17,626 nucleotides of DNA from an uncultured Nocardioides sp. (GTDB lineage: Bacteria; Actinomycetota; Actinomycetes; Propionibacteriales; Nocardioidaceae), in assembly GCF_946885725.1 (NCBI RefSeq), contig NZ_CAMPGZ010000079.1, positions 1 to 17,626 of the forward strand. Direction: 5' to 3'. The position numbers and the translations under genes are program-made. Below, piece after piece: positions 5,913-12,565 of the stretch; position 1 is the stretch's first letter; each line of letters begins with the position of its first letter. The notes beneath the pieces were generated by a model, which worked only from the letters and a program-made list of their open reading frames with translations, searched no databases and was not told the origin of the DNA.

Positions 5913-6281
5913 TCACGCGCCGGGTGCCGCCTGGAAGGCGCGCACCTCGATGCGGCCGCCTAGCGCCTTCGACGCGCGGGCGGCCCAGTCGAGCGCGGTG
6001 GCGTCGTCGACGACGTCGATCACCCAGAAGCCGCCGAGGTACTCGGGCGCCTCGATGAACGGGACGTTGACGGTCTTGAGCTCGTCGCCGGAGTTGTCGA
6101 CGGTGACCGCGCTCGAGGGCGGCATCAGGCCGCCTGCGAACACGAACGCGCCGGTCGACTGCAGCTCCTCGATGATCGCGCCGGTGGCGGCGAGGGCGGC
6201 CTCCAGCTCGGCCGGGTCCATGGTCTCCATGGTCGGCTCGGTCGTTGAGTCGTGCGGAACTGAGAGCAGGTATTGGGTCAT
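5913..6281 (-). CDS. YCII-related domain protein
   Basis: A 122-residue single-domain protein of the YCII/DGPF type. The fold is recognised by 'MTQYLLSVPHDS', 'AAL.ATGAIIEELQSTGAFV', 'FAGGLMPPSSAVTV' (the DGPF-like loop region), 'PEYLGGFWVIDVVDDATAL', and the closing 'GRIEVRAF' strand. Such ferredoxin-like alpha/beta proteins are small putative enzymes, often encoded near ECF sigma factors in actinobacteria, with no settled reaction. ATG at 6281 is preferred over the upstream Met at 6305 because GAGGG lies just 4-5 nt before it and homologous proteins begin M.qYLL. It heads the leftward set YCII, pentapeptide-DinB, DUF427, all with small intergenic gaps of 47-68 bp. Its promoter should lie in the 195-bp region shared with the thermonuclease gene. 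Confidence 0.88.
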   Translation of the reverse strand: MTQYLLSVPHDSTTEPTMETMDPAELEAALAATGAIIEELQSTGAFVFAGGLMPPSSAVTVDNSGDELKTVNVPFIEAPEYLGGFWVIDVVDDATALDWAARASKALGGRIEVRAFQAAPGA

Positions 6282-6476
6282 GCCCTCTTCGACCAGCACC
6301 GGCACGAGAACTCATCGCAGGACCAAAGACCCATGGCCGGATGGTCCCGCCGGACTACCGGGGGTCGGCCGACCGGGCAGACCTCGGCGCAATCTCGTGT
6401 CGACGGCTCAGGAGTGAACGACGCTTGCCCATGGTGTCTCCGACCTGACCACCACCCAGCACTTCCCAGGAGAACC
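6282..6476. other. Divergent intergenic region with a 12-bp perfect palindrome
   Basis: This 195-bp gap separates the leftward YCII gene from the rightward thermonuclease gene, so it should hold both promoters. The clearest structure is the perfect palindrome GGTCGGCCGACC at 6363-6374, a candidate binding site for a dimeric regulator, though G+C-rich DNA makes such palindromes fairly likely by chance. A TTGCCC at 6425-6430 resembles a -35 box, but I see no matching -10 at a good distance. No small ORF in the gap looks protein-like. Confidence 0.35.
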
Positions 6477-7184
6477 ATGACGCGTTCGCGCGCCCTCTTC
6501 GCCATGCCCGTCCTCGCCCTGGTCGCGGGCATCCTCAGCGTCCTGACCATGGCGCCGGCCCAGGCCTACGACCGCGACTGCGGCGACTTCCCGAGCCAGG
6601 CTGCCGCGCAGCGGTTCTTCCTCGCCAACGGCGGCCCGTACAGCGACCCGCACGGACTCGACGCCGAGGGCGACGGCATCGCCTGCGAGTCCAACCCGTG
6701 CCCGTGCCTGTACAAGAAGTCGCTCGGCGGCAAGAAGTCGAGCACCAGCCCCAAGTCGCGCGGCGCCGCGCTCAAGCAGGCCGCCCGCGTCATCAAGGTG
6801 ACCGACGGCGACACCATCAAGGTCCGCCTGGCGACCGGCGGCAAGCGCGACGTACGGCTGATCGGCATCGACACGCCTGAGGTGTTCGGCCGCGTCGAGT
6901 GCGGCGGTCCCGAGGCGTCCGCGTCGCTGAAGAAGATCCTCCCGGTGAACACGAAGGTGACGCTGTACTCCGACCCGACCCAGGACCTGAAGGACCGGTA
7001 CGGCCGGCTGCTGCGCTACGTGCACAAGAACTCGACGGGCAAGGACGTCAACCGCCAGCAGGTCTACCTCGGCCACGCGCGGGTCTACGTCTACAACCAC
7101 AACCCGTTCAAGCGCACCAGCGGCTACAAGAAGGCCGCCAAGGTGGCCAAGTCCGCGCGCCGCGGCCTGTGGGGCGCCTGCTGA
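6477..7184 (+). CDS. Secreted excalibur-thermonuclease (SNase-like) protein
   Basis: A 235-residue exported nuclease. A signal peptide (MTRSRALFAM..., cleaved near APAQA30) is followed by an excalibur calcium-binding domain (about 31-72, with 'LDAEGDGIACES': Asp62, Glu64, Asp66, Cys70, Glu71), a basic linker, and a staphylococcal-nuclease domain (about 100-235). The SNase active-site set is present: Asp110/Asp112 in 'VTDGDTI', Arg127 in 'VRLIGIDTPEV', Asp132, Glu135, and Arg177 in 'DRYGRLLRYV'. SNase enzymes hydrolyse DNA and RNA with Ca2+; the extra excalibur domain may supply a further calcium site or tether the enzyme at the cell surface. AGGAGA lies 3-8 nt before the ATG at 6477. Six cysteines in the mature part (including the C-terminal residue) suggest disulfides. 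A strong terminator follows. Confidence 0.93.
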   Translation: MTRSRALFAMPVLALVAGILSVLTMAPAQAYDRDCGDFPSQAAAQRFFLANGGPYSDPHGLDAEGDGIACESNPCPCLYKKSLGGKKSSTSPKSRGAALKQAARVIKVTDGDTIKVRLATGGKRDVRLIGIDTPEVFGRVECGGPEASASLKKILPVNTKVTLYSDPTQDLKDRYGRLLRYVHKNSTGKDVNRQQVYLGHARVYVYNHNPFKRTSGYKKAAKVAKSARRGLWGAC

Positions 7185-7215
7185 CCTGCGCCACCGCAGC
7201 GCGCACGACAAACGC

Positions 7216-7246
7216 AGCGCCCGCCCTCGTCGTCGAGGGCGGGCGC
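7216..7246. terminator. Bidirectional hairpin terminator between convergent genes
   Basis: A perfect 14-bp stem (AGCGCCCGCCCTCG, 7216-7229, with CGAGGGCGGGCGCT, 7233/7234-7246) closes a 4-nt TCGT loop. One further C-G pair extends it. It lies 31 bp after the thermonuclease stop and 19 bp beyond the stop of the convergent excalibur gene, so it can end both transcripts. There is no U-run, which is usual for actinobacterial terminators of this type. Confidence 0.85.
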
Positions 7247-7265
7247 TGTCGCGTTCGTCGGTGGG

Positions 7266-7544
7266 TCAGTGCTTCTCGCACGCGATCCGGTCGTTGTCGC
7301 GATCGAGGCTCCCGTTGTGGCGCTCGGCCGCCCAGTAGATCCTGTTGCTGCGCTTGAAGTTGGTCACCGGGTCGCTCGCGCCCCGGTCGCGGGCGTTCTT
7401 GGTGCCGACCCCGTGCGGGTACTTCTTGTTGAACTTCGTGCAGTTGTCGTGGATCCCGGTCGTGTGCGCGGACACCGGCGCGGTGACGGCGAACGCTGCG
7501 GCAAGAGAAGCCGTCGCGACGGCGACCACCAGACGTTTCTTCAT
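7266..7544 (-). CDS. Secreted excalibur calcium-binding domain protein
   Basis: A 92-residue exported protein. The signal peptide (MKKRLVVAVATASLAAAFAV..., cleavage near VSA26) is followed by a single excalibur domain: 'NCTKFNKKYPHGVGT' (Cys35), a middle 'KNARDRGASDP' segment and the calcium loop 'SLDRDNDRIACE' with Asp81, Asp83, Asp85, Cys89 and Glu90. Cys35 and Cys89 probably form the domain's disulfide. This is the full domain with nothing attached; stand-alone copies are common secreted proteins of actinobacteria with no known partner. GGGAGAAGAAG precedes the ATG at 7544, giving a good ribosome site and ruling out the longer frame to 7583. It converges with the excalibur-thermonuclease gene and shares the hairpin terminator between them. 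Confidence 0.92.
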   Translation of the reverse strand: MKKRLVVAVATASLAAAFAVTAPVSAHTTGIHDNCTKFNKKYPHGVGTKNARDRGASDPVTNFKRSNRIYWAAERHNGSLDRDNDRIACEKH

Positions 7545-7640
7545 GCTTCTTCTCCCAGGGTTGGTCGGTGCATCTCGACGCATCTATCGGCACGGTAGGC
7601 AAGGAATCGGGACTTCGTCCGGCGTTTTCCGGACTTGGCC

Positions 7641-7671
7641 CTGTCGCACCGACGTATGGACTGGCTAGCGT
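7641..7671 (+). promoter_or_regulatory. Predicted leaderless promoter of the VOC gene
   Basis: TAGCGT (7666-7671) is a good actinobacterial -10 hexamer and ends 7 nt before the ATG at 7679, so transcription should begin at or near the start codon. CTGTCG (7641-7646) supplies a weak -35; the same cccTGTC-to-TAGCGT spacing recurs at 14232-14262. There is no SD sequence before the gene. Confidence 0.5.
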
Positions 7672-7678
7672 CCGAGCC

Positions 7679-8116
7679 ATGCCCATCACACTCGAGAACG
7701 TCGGGATCGCCGTCCGCGACATAGACGAAGCGGTCAGCTTCTTCACCGACCTGGGCCTCACGGTGCTCGGTCGGGACGAGGTCAAGGGGGAGTGGGCGGA
7801 CACCGCGGTCGGTCTCGACGGCAACCACGCCAAGGTCGTGATGCTGCAGACGCCGGACGGCAACGGGATGCTGGAGCTCTTCGAGTACATCCACCCCGAC
7901 GCGATCGAGACCGAGCCGACGCTTCCCAACGAGATCGGCATGCACCGCGTCCTCTTCAAGGTCGACGACATGGACGAGGCGCTCGCGATCGCGGCGCGGC
8001 ACGGGTGCCACCCGCTGCGCGGGGTCGCGACGTACGAGGACGTCTACAAGCTGAGCTACCTCCGCGGCCCCAGCGGGACCATCGTCATGTTCGCTCAGGA
8101 GCTGCAGAAGGGCTGA
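7679..8116 (+). CDS. VOC (glyoxalase/bleomycin-resistance) family protein
   Basis: A 145-residue protein made of two beta-alpha-beta-beta-beta halves. The first starts 'LENVGIAVRDIDEAVSFFTD' and ends at the strand 'MLELFEYIHP'; the second starts 'EIGMHRVLFKVDDMDEALAI' and ends at 'YLRGPSGTIVMFAQEL'. Acidic or His residues at the usual metal positions (the Glu in 'MLELFE', the His in 'GMHRV', the Glu in 'FAQEL') suggest a metal-dependent member such as a lyase, isomerase or dioxygenase, but I cannot name the substrate. The ATG at 7679 is chosen because the leaderless-type promoter sits just before it; the open frame upstream to 7568 contains nothing VOC-like. It converges with the small membrane-protein gene, 26 bp apart. 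Confidence 0.9.
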   Translation: MPITLENVGIAVRDIDEAVSFFTDLGLTVLGRDEVKGEWADTAVGLDGNHAKVVMLQTPDGNGMLELFEYIHPDAIETEPTLPNEIGMHRVLFKVDDMDEALAIAARHGCHPLRGVATYEDVYKLSYLRGPSGTIVMFAQELQKG

Positions 8117-8142
8117 CCGCAGGAACCGGCGCAGCTCCCGGG

Positions 8143-8526
8143 TCACGCCTGCCCGACGGTGTGCTCCACGATCCTGGTGCGCGACTCGTAGACGCGCTCC
8201 CGTGGGCGAGTGACGGTGAGCGCGGCAACGGCGACGGCGGCGAGTACGCCGTCCGGCAGCAGCGTGCCGAGCAGCAGCACGTGGCTGACGAGGAACGTCG
8301 GCACGACCCAGAGGCCGGCCCACGCCCAGCGCTGCCTTGACGACAACCCCGCGGTCGCGAGCACGACCACGAGCACACCGAAGGCGGCGCCGAACGTCGC
8401 GATCATCGCCTGCGCGTCCGGCTCGAACGGATCGTCCATCGGGGCGTACACAGACACGGCGATCACCGTCGACAGCAAGCCGAGCAGGACGAGGACGACC
8501 TGGCCGACGCGGGCGGAGCGAGACAT
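8143..8526 (-). CDS. Small four-helix membrane protein, unknown function
   Basis: A 127-residue membrane protein with predicted helices at about residues 7-27, 40-60, 67-88 and 92-106. A 'YAPMDDPFEPDAQA' loop after helix 1 is acidic and probably extracytoplasmic, while 'SSRQR' between helices 2 and 3 and the C-terminal 'TRPRERVYESRTR' tail are basic and probably inside. I do not recognise a named family. The ATG at 8526 has a strong GGAGGT 4 nt upstream, excluding the longer frame to 8604. A TAGCGT -10 on the minus strand at 8566-8561 gives it a short leader. It is divergent from the first histidine kinase gene (137-bp gap) and might be functionally tied to it, but there is no direct evidence. 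Confidence 0.75.
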   Translation of the reverse strand: MSRSARVGQVVLVLLGLLSTVIAVSVYAPMDDPFEPDAQAMIATFGAAFGVLVVVLATAGLSSRQRWAWAGLWVVPTFLVSHVLLLGTLLPDGVLAAVAVAALTVTRPRERVYESRTRIVEHTVGQA

Positions 8527-8560
8527 CGGTACCTCCGGGAGATCGGGATGCGTTCGGCCG

Positions 8561-8589
8561 ACGCTAGGCACCGACCGGGCGCTCGAGAA
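8561..8589 (-). promoter_or_regulatory. Predicted promoter of the small membrane-protein gene
   Basis: On the minus strand TTCTCG (8589-8584) and TAGCGT (8566-8561) are 17 nt apart. Transcription would start near 8554, leaving a leader of about 28 nt that contains the GGAGGT site before the ATG at 8526. The -10 is identical to that of the VOC gene; the -35 is weak. Confidence 0.45.
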
Positions 8590-8648
8590 CGCAGCGGCCC
8601 GCACGCACGATTACGGCCAACCGCAGTGCGGCCACGCGGCCCGCCGTC

Positions 8649-8654
8649 CAGACT
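8649..8654 (+). promoter_or_regulatory. Possible leaderless -10 element of the first histidine kinase gene
   Basis: CAGACT ends 9 nt before the ATG at 8664, and no SD sequence is present. It fits the same pattern as the -10 boxes before other genes here, but the -35 region is not convincing. Confidence 0.35.
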
Positions 8655-8663
8655 GGTCCCCTC

Positions 8664-9992
8664 ATGTCCGCGGACCTGCTGCAAGCCATGGTGGTGCCGA
8701 CCTGCTTCGTGCTGGCCGGTCTCCTCGGCCTGCGGCTCGGCACGCCGCGGACCGTGGCCGTGTGCGTCGTGCTCGTGGGCGGCCTCCACCTGGCCGGGCT
8801 CGCCCTGGCCGCCGAAGCGGGCGACGTCGCCGGCAGTCCCGGGACCACTTTGCACGTGCTGTCGCAGGTGCTGTTCGCGGGGGGCTTCGCCGCGCTCGTC
8901 GGCACCTCCCTGACCTACCCGCGGGGCGGTCGCCCGCCCGTGCTGGTGTGGGGAGCCACCGCCCTGGCGGTGCTGGGTCCGGTCACGGCCTCGCTGGCGG
9001 GCCCCACGAGGAAGGTGTACGGCGAGGGCAGCCGCGGCCCGTTCGCGGAGGTCCTGCCGGAGCCGCTGGCACGAGCCGGCGACCTGTCGCTCGCCGCGCT
9101 CGCCTTGGTGGCTGTCGTCGGCTTCGCGGCCCGCTACGCGCGGTCTCCCCTCGACGTGCGGCCGATGATGCGCTGGCCGCTCCTCGGCGTCGTACTCGTC
9201 GGTCTGCTGGCGGCCGCCGGTGTCCTGCTGGGCAGGGCCTTCCCTGCGGCAGGGTCGGTCGCCTTCCTGCTGGCCGCGCCGGTGCTGCCGCTCTCCTTGG
9301 CCCTCGGCCCGGTGCGGCGACGCCTCCTGGCGCTGACCGAGGAGACCGAGACACTCAGCGCCGATCTCGCGGCGCGCGTGACCGAGCTGGAGGACTCCCG
9401 TCGCCGGCTCTCGACGGCCGCCGAGGCCGAGCGGCGGAGGATCGAGCGGGACCTCCACGACGGTGCCCAGCAAGAGCTCCTTGCCCTCATCGCCCATGTG
9501 GAGGTAGCCCGCAACGAGCACCCTGTGCCGGAGCTCGACCGGGTGGCGACGCTCGCCCGCGGCGCCTACGAGACCGTCCGCCAGGTGGCGCAAGGCATCC
9601 GGCCCGCGGCGCTCGACGACCTCGGCCTGGCCGGTGCCGTGCGCGACGTGGTCGACACGTTCCCGGTCGCCACGACGCTGGAGGTCGAGGGCCTCCAGGA
9701 CGCTCGGCTGGACGGTACGACGGAGGGCGCCGCGTTCTACTTCGTCTCCGAGGCGCTGGCCAACGTGCTGAAGCACTCCGGCGCAGACCACGTGCTGGTG
9801 CGACTGTCCGCCACCGGCGAGGCGCTCCGGGTGACGGTCGAGGACGACGGCCGCGGCGGCGTGGACCCGTCCGGCTCGGGCGTCCGCGGTCTGTGTGACC
9901 GCGTGGAGGCGCACGGCGGGCGGGTCACCATCGACTCCCGACCCGGCCGGAGCCGGCTGGTCGCCATGTTCCCGGAGGCGCACCGTGCCTGA
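8664..9992 (+). CDS. NarL-partner sensor histidine kinase (HisKA_3 type)
   Basis: A 442-residue membrane histidine kinase. The N-terminal 220 residues hold about six hydrophobic segments (near 8-24, 32-50, 64-83, 93-112, 140-156, 170-190 and 197-215) with no recognisable sensor domain. A short coiled coil ('LTEETETLSADLAARVTELE', about 224-250) leads to the HisKA_3 dimerisation box 'ERRRIERDLHDGAQQELLAL', where His265 is the phosphorylated residue. The ATPase domain follows, with N-box 'SEALANVLKHSG' (362-373) and G1 box 'VEDDGRGG' (392-399). The signal sensed is unknown; it may be membrane-derived, since there is little outside the bilayer. It transfers phosphate to the response regulator encoded next, with an 8-nt overlap. 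The start ATG lacks an SD and follows a -10-like hexamer. Confidence 0.92.
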   Translation: MSADLLQAMVVPTCFVLAGLLGLRLGTPRTVAVCVVLVGGLHLAGLALAAEAGDVAGSPGTTLHVLSQVLFAGGFAALVGTSLTYPRGGRPPVLVWGATALAVLGPVTASLAGPTRKVYGEGSRGPFAEVLPEPLARAGDLSLAALALVAVVGFAARYARSPLDVRPMMRWPLLGVVLVGLLAAAGVLLGRAFPAAGSVAFLLAAPVLPLSLALGPVRRRLLALTEETETLSADLAARVTELEDSRRRLSTAAEAERRRIERDLHDGAQQELLALIAHVEVARNEHPVPELDRVATLARGAYETVRQVAQGIRPAALDDLGLAGAVRDVVDTFPVATTLEVEGLQDARLDGTTEGAAFYFVSEALANVLKHSGADHVLVRLSATGEALRVTVEDDGRGGVDPSGSGVRGLCDRVEAHGGRVTIDSRPGRSRLVAMFPEAHRA

Positions 9993-10656
9993 GTCGCCGC
10001 TGCGCGTCGTGGTCGCCGACGACCACTACCTCGTGCGCGAGGGACTCGTCGCCCTGCTCGCGCCCGTCGGCTCCCTCGAGGTGGTCGCCGCCGTCGGCGA
10101 CGCCGCTGCCCTGCTCGAGACGGTCGACGAGCTCCGTCCGGACGCCGTGCTCACCGACATCCGGATGCCGCCGAACAACGCGACCGACGGCATCGAGGCG
10201 GCGCTGGCGATCCGCGCCCGCGAGGACGCGCCCGGCGTCGTCGTGTTGTCCCAGCACCTCGAGGAGGCGTACGTCCGTGCCTTGTTCGCCGGCGGGTCCG
10301 CGGGGCTGGGCTACCTGCTCAAGGAGCGGATCGGGCAGCGCGACGACGTCGTCGATGCCTTGCAGCGCACGGCCCGCGGCGAGTCCGTCCTCGACCGTGC
10401 CGTGGTCGACGTCCTGCTCGCTCGGCCGCGGGTCGACAGGTTGGCGCCGCTGACGGATCGCGAACGTGACGTCCTGGCCCTCATGGCCACCGGACTCACC
10501 AACCCAGTCATCGCGGAGCGGATGCACCTGTCACTCTCGTCGGTGGAGAAGCACGTCGGCTCGATCTTCGCCAAGCTCGACCTGGGCGAGGACAGCAGCG
10601 TGCACCGGCGCGTCGCCGCGGTCGTCGCCTACGTGGACCAGGCGAACACGCGCTGA
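9985..10656 (+). CDS. NarL/FixJ-family response regulator
   Basis: A 223-residue regulator with a receiver domain (about 6-125) and a LuxR-type helix-turn-helix (about 155-215). The acidic pair is Asp12-Asp13 in 'VVVADDHYLV', the phosphorylated residue Asp58 in 'LTDIRMPP', and the conserved Lys113 in 'YLLKERI'. The DNA-binding part reads 'LTDRERDVLALMATGLTNPV' and 'LSLSSVEKHVGSIFAKLDL'. I start it at GTG 9985, which overlaps the kinase stop by 8 nt and has GGAGG 6 nt upstream; the longer frame from 9895 would lie inside the kinase gene. It is the cognate regulator of the preceding kinase. Its stop lies only 3 bp from the stop of the convergent membrane gene, leaving no room for a separate terminator. 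Confidence 0.93.
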   Translation: MPESPLRVVVADDHYLVREGLVALLAPVGSLEVVAAVGDAAALLETVDELRPDAVLTDIRMPPNNATDGIEAALAIRAREDAPGVVVLSQHLEEAYVRALFAGGSAGLGYLLKERIGQRDDVVDALQRTARGESVLDRAVVDVLLARPRVDRLAPLTDRERDVLALMATGLTNPVIAERMHLSLSSVEKHVGSIFAKLDLGEDSSVHRRVAAVVAYVDQANTR

Positions 10657-10659
10657 CGT

Positions 10660-11307
10660 TCAGCCCACGGGAGCGGTCTCCGGCTGACGCACGGGGGCGG
10701 CGACGAGGCGGGCGGCGATCGCGCAGAGCGCGACGAGGTACAGCAGCACTGAGAGGTACGTCGCCCACTCGCTGAGGTTGACGCCGACGAACTCGACGAC
10801 GAGGAACGCCCACAGCGTCGGCGCCACCCAGCGCGGAGCCGTGCGCGAGCGCCACCACGCGATCGACAGCAGCAGCACGCCGAGCACGGTGCCGAGCAGG
10901 CCGGCCACCATGAACGGCAGCAGCGTCGGCTCGCCCTCGAGCCGCTCGAGCAGTCCGGCGTACACGTCGAGATTCGACCGGTCCTCGGCCATCACGGTCT
11001 GGGTGAGCATCACGCCGCCGTACACCGCGTGCCCGAAGCCACCCAGCACCGCCAGCACGCCACCGACCGCGGCGAGGCGCGAGGGCCGGAGCCAGCGGGC
11101 GAGGCCGGCCATCCCGACGATGAACGGCAGCTGGGCGAGCACGAACGCGAGACCGCTGATCTTGACCCGGCCGCCGGCTTCGGCCATCGAGCCGAGCCAG
11201 TCGGCGTGGTCGCCGGACAGGTCCGGCTCGGTCACGGTCCACAGGGTGCTGAGCAGTGCGGTGACGACCAGGGAGGCGGCCACGAGGCGGCGGGAGTCGA
11301 GTGTCAT
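10660..11307 (-). CDS. Six-helix membrane protein, unknown function
   Basis: A 215-residue integral membrane protein with predicted helices at about residues 8-24, 50-71, 78-103, 128-151, 158-178 and 181-203. Two acidic or polar loops stand out: 'EPDLSGDHADWLGSMAEAGG' after helix 1 and 'AEDRSNLDVYAGLLERLEGE' after helix 3, both probably outside; the tail is cytoplasmic. I do not recognise the family with certainty; it resembles the many DUF4386-like small actinobacterial membrane proteins. The ATG at 11307 is the first after the shared regulatory region. It is divergent from the second kinase-regulator pair and convergent with the first, so it may be a regulatory target of either. No promoter with both boxes was found for it; a TTGACA on this strand at 11369-11364 lacks a -10. 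Confidence 0.75.
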   Translation of the reverse strand: MTLDSRRLVAASLVVTALLSTLWTVTEPDLSGDHADWLGSMAEAGGRVKISGLAFVLAQLPFIVGMAGLARWLRPSRLAAVGGVLAVLGGFGHAVYGGVMLTQTVMAEDRSNLDVYAGLLERLEGEPTLLPFMVAGLLGTVLGVLLLSIAWWRSRTAPRWVAPTLWAFLVVEFVGVNLSEWATYLSVLLYLVALCAIAARLVAAPVRQPETAPVG

Positions 11308-11352
11308 GCGGACAGGACAGCCCAGAACAGGCGGCCTCGGCGTCCCTCCCGG

Positions 11353-11400
11353 GTGGACTCCACTGTCAACTCCGGAATGACTCCGGATCACCCCGGAGTT
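11353..11400. promoter_or_regulatory. Operator-like cluster of ACTCCGGA half-sites
   Basis: Within 48 bp lie a near-perfect palindrome GTGGACTCCAC (11353-11363), two direct copies of ACTCCGGA (11369-11376 and 11380-11387) exactly 11 bp apart, and an inverted partner. The 9-bp arms CAACTCCGG (11367-11375) and CCGGAGTTG (11393-11401) are perfect inverted repeats with a 17-bp spacer. The cluster lies over and upstream of the -35 position of the second kinase gene's promoter, whose -35 is poor. This fits binding of a dimeric regulator on one face of the helix, perhaps the regulator encoded at 12562. Confidence 0.55.
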
Positions 11401-11403
11401 GCC

Positions 11404-11409
11404 TACGGT
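11404..11409 (+). promoter_or_regulatory. -10 element of a predicted leaderless promoter
   Basis: TACGGT ends 7 nt before the ATG at 11417, which has no SD site. The -35 position (near 11381-11386) is CTCCGG, part of the ACTCCGGA repeat rather than a standard box, so the promoter probably needs an activator or another sigma factor. Confidence 0.5.
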
Positions 11410-11416
11410 TAGCCGC

Positions 11417-12565
11417 ATGCAGGGGTGGTGGCCACGCGGCGTCGACGTGATCGTCTGCGTCGCGGTGCTCGCCAGCGGCCTGCTCGAGGTGCTCTCGCCG
11501 CTTGCATCCCGCCAGGGCGAGGGCAGCCTCACGCTCTCCGTCGCCCAGGTCGTCGTCGTCGCGGTCGCGCTGTGGTGGCGCCGCACCCACCCGGTGCCGG
11601 TCGCCGCCGTCGTCTGCGCCGGCCTGTGGCTGGCCGACCTGGTCGGACCGTCGTACATCCTGTTCTACGGCCAGTTCGTCCCGCTCATGGTTGCGACGTT
11701 CTCGGTCGCGCGGCACGGCCGCGGGCGGGAGCCGTACGTCGGTGGCGGGATCGCCGCGGCGACGCTGCTGTACGCCGACCTCTTCATCGAGCAGCTGCAG
11801 CAACCCGGCGAGATCATCTTCCACTGGGGCGTGCTCACCATCTGCTGGGCGTTCGGCAGCTGGCAGCGGCTCATGGCCGGCCGGGCGGAGTCGTCGCGAC
11901 GGCGCGCGATCGAGGTCGAGGTCGCCGCGGCCGAGCGCACGATGACCGCGGTGCTCGAGGAGCGCACGCGGATCGCGCGCGAGCTGCACGACATCGTCGC
12001 GCACGCCATGAGCGTGATGGTCGTGCAGGCCGGCGCCGCGGAGCAGGTCGTCGACGACGACCCCGAGCACGCACGCGAGGCGCTGCGGCAGATCCGCAGC
12101 ACCGGCACCGGTGCGCTGGCCGAGATGCGCCGGCTGGTCAGCGTGCTGCGCGAGCCGGGCGAGACGGGGTCGCTCTCCCCGCAGCCAGGGCTCGGAGCGC
12201 TCGAGGCGCTGGTCGACGAGGTGCGCGCGGCCGGCCTACCGATCACGCTGGAGGTCGAGGGCGAGCCGCGTGAGCTGCCCGCCGGGCTGGACCTGACGGC
12301 GTACCGCATCGTGCAGGAGGCGCTGACCAACGTGCGCCGCCATGCCGCGCAGGCCACCGCGGTCGTCGTGGTCGTCGCCTTCGAGGCCGACAACCTGCGC
12401 ATCGACGTCCGCGACGACGGACCCGGCGCGACGTCGACCGATGGCGGGCACGGTCTGGTCGGGATGCGCGAGCGCGCCCAGCTGTACGGCGGCAGGCTGG
12501 TCGCGGCCGCGCTGCCCGGACGCGGCTTCCAGGTCACGGCCGAGCTGCCGCTGGCGGGCACATGA
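11417..12565 (+). CDS. Sensor histidine kinase (HisKA_3 type), second pair
   Basis: A 382-residue kinase with a shorter membrane part than the first. About four hydrophobic segments fall at 9-28, 41-55, 60-78 and 85-98, with further ones near 108-122 and 134-147. A linker helix (about 150-182) leads to the HisKA_3 box 'ERTRIARELHDIVAHAMSVM' with phosphoacceptor His191. The ATPase part has N-box 'EALTNVRRHA' (301-310), G1 'VRDDGPGA' (331-338) and G2 'GHGLVGMRER' (344-353). This is the DesK-like architecture typical of Gram-positive NarL-type systems; no periplasmic sensor domain is seen. ATG at 11417 is chosen over the in-frame ATG 6 codons earlier at 11399, which would place the -10 element inside the gene. 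The stop overlaps the regulator's ATG (ATGA). Confidence 0.93.
   Translation: MQGWWPRGVDVIVCVAVLASGLLEVLSPLASRQGEGSLTLSVAQVVVVAVALWWRRTHPVPVAAVVCAGLWLADLVGPSYILFYGQFVPLMVATFSVARHGRGREPYVGGGIAAATLLYADLFIEQLQQPGEIIFHWGVLTICWAFGSWQRLMAGRAESSRRRAIEVEVAAAERTMTAVLEERTRIARELHDIVAHAMSVMVVQAGAAEQVVDDDPEHAREALRQIRSTGTGALAEMRRLVSVLREPGETGSLSPQPGLGALEALVDEVRAAGLPITLEVEGEPRELPAGLDLTAYRIVQEALTNVRRHAAQATAVVVVVAFEADNLRIDVRDDGPGATSTDGGHGLVGMRERAQLYGGRLVAAALPGRGFQVTAELPLAGT

Noticed and set aside
8463..9983. 506-residue minus-strand open frame opposite the first histidine kinase.
   Set aside because: His/Gln/Arg/Gly-rich low-complexity shadow with no motifs; the kinase on the plus strand has all its boxes.
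11364..11369. Perfect TTGACA on the minus strand as the -35 of the six-helix membrane gene.
   Set aside because: The hexamer 17 nt downstream (GGGACG) is not a credible -10, so a promoter could not be supported.
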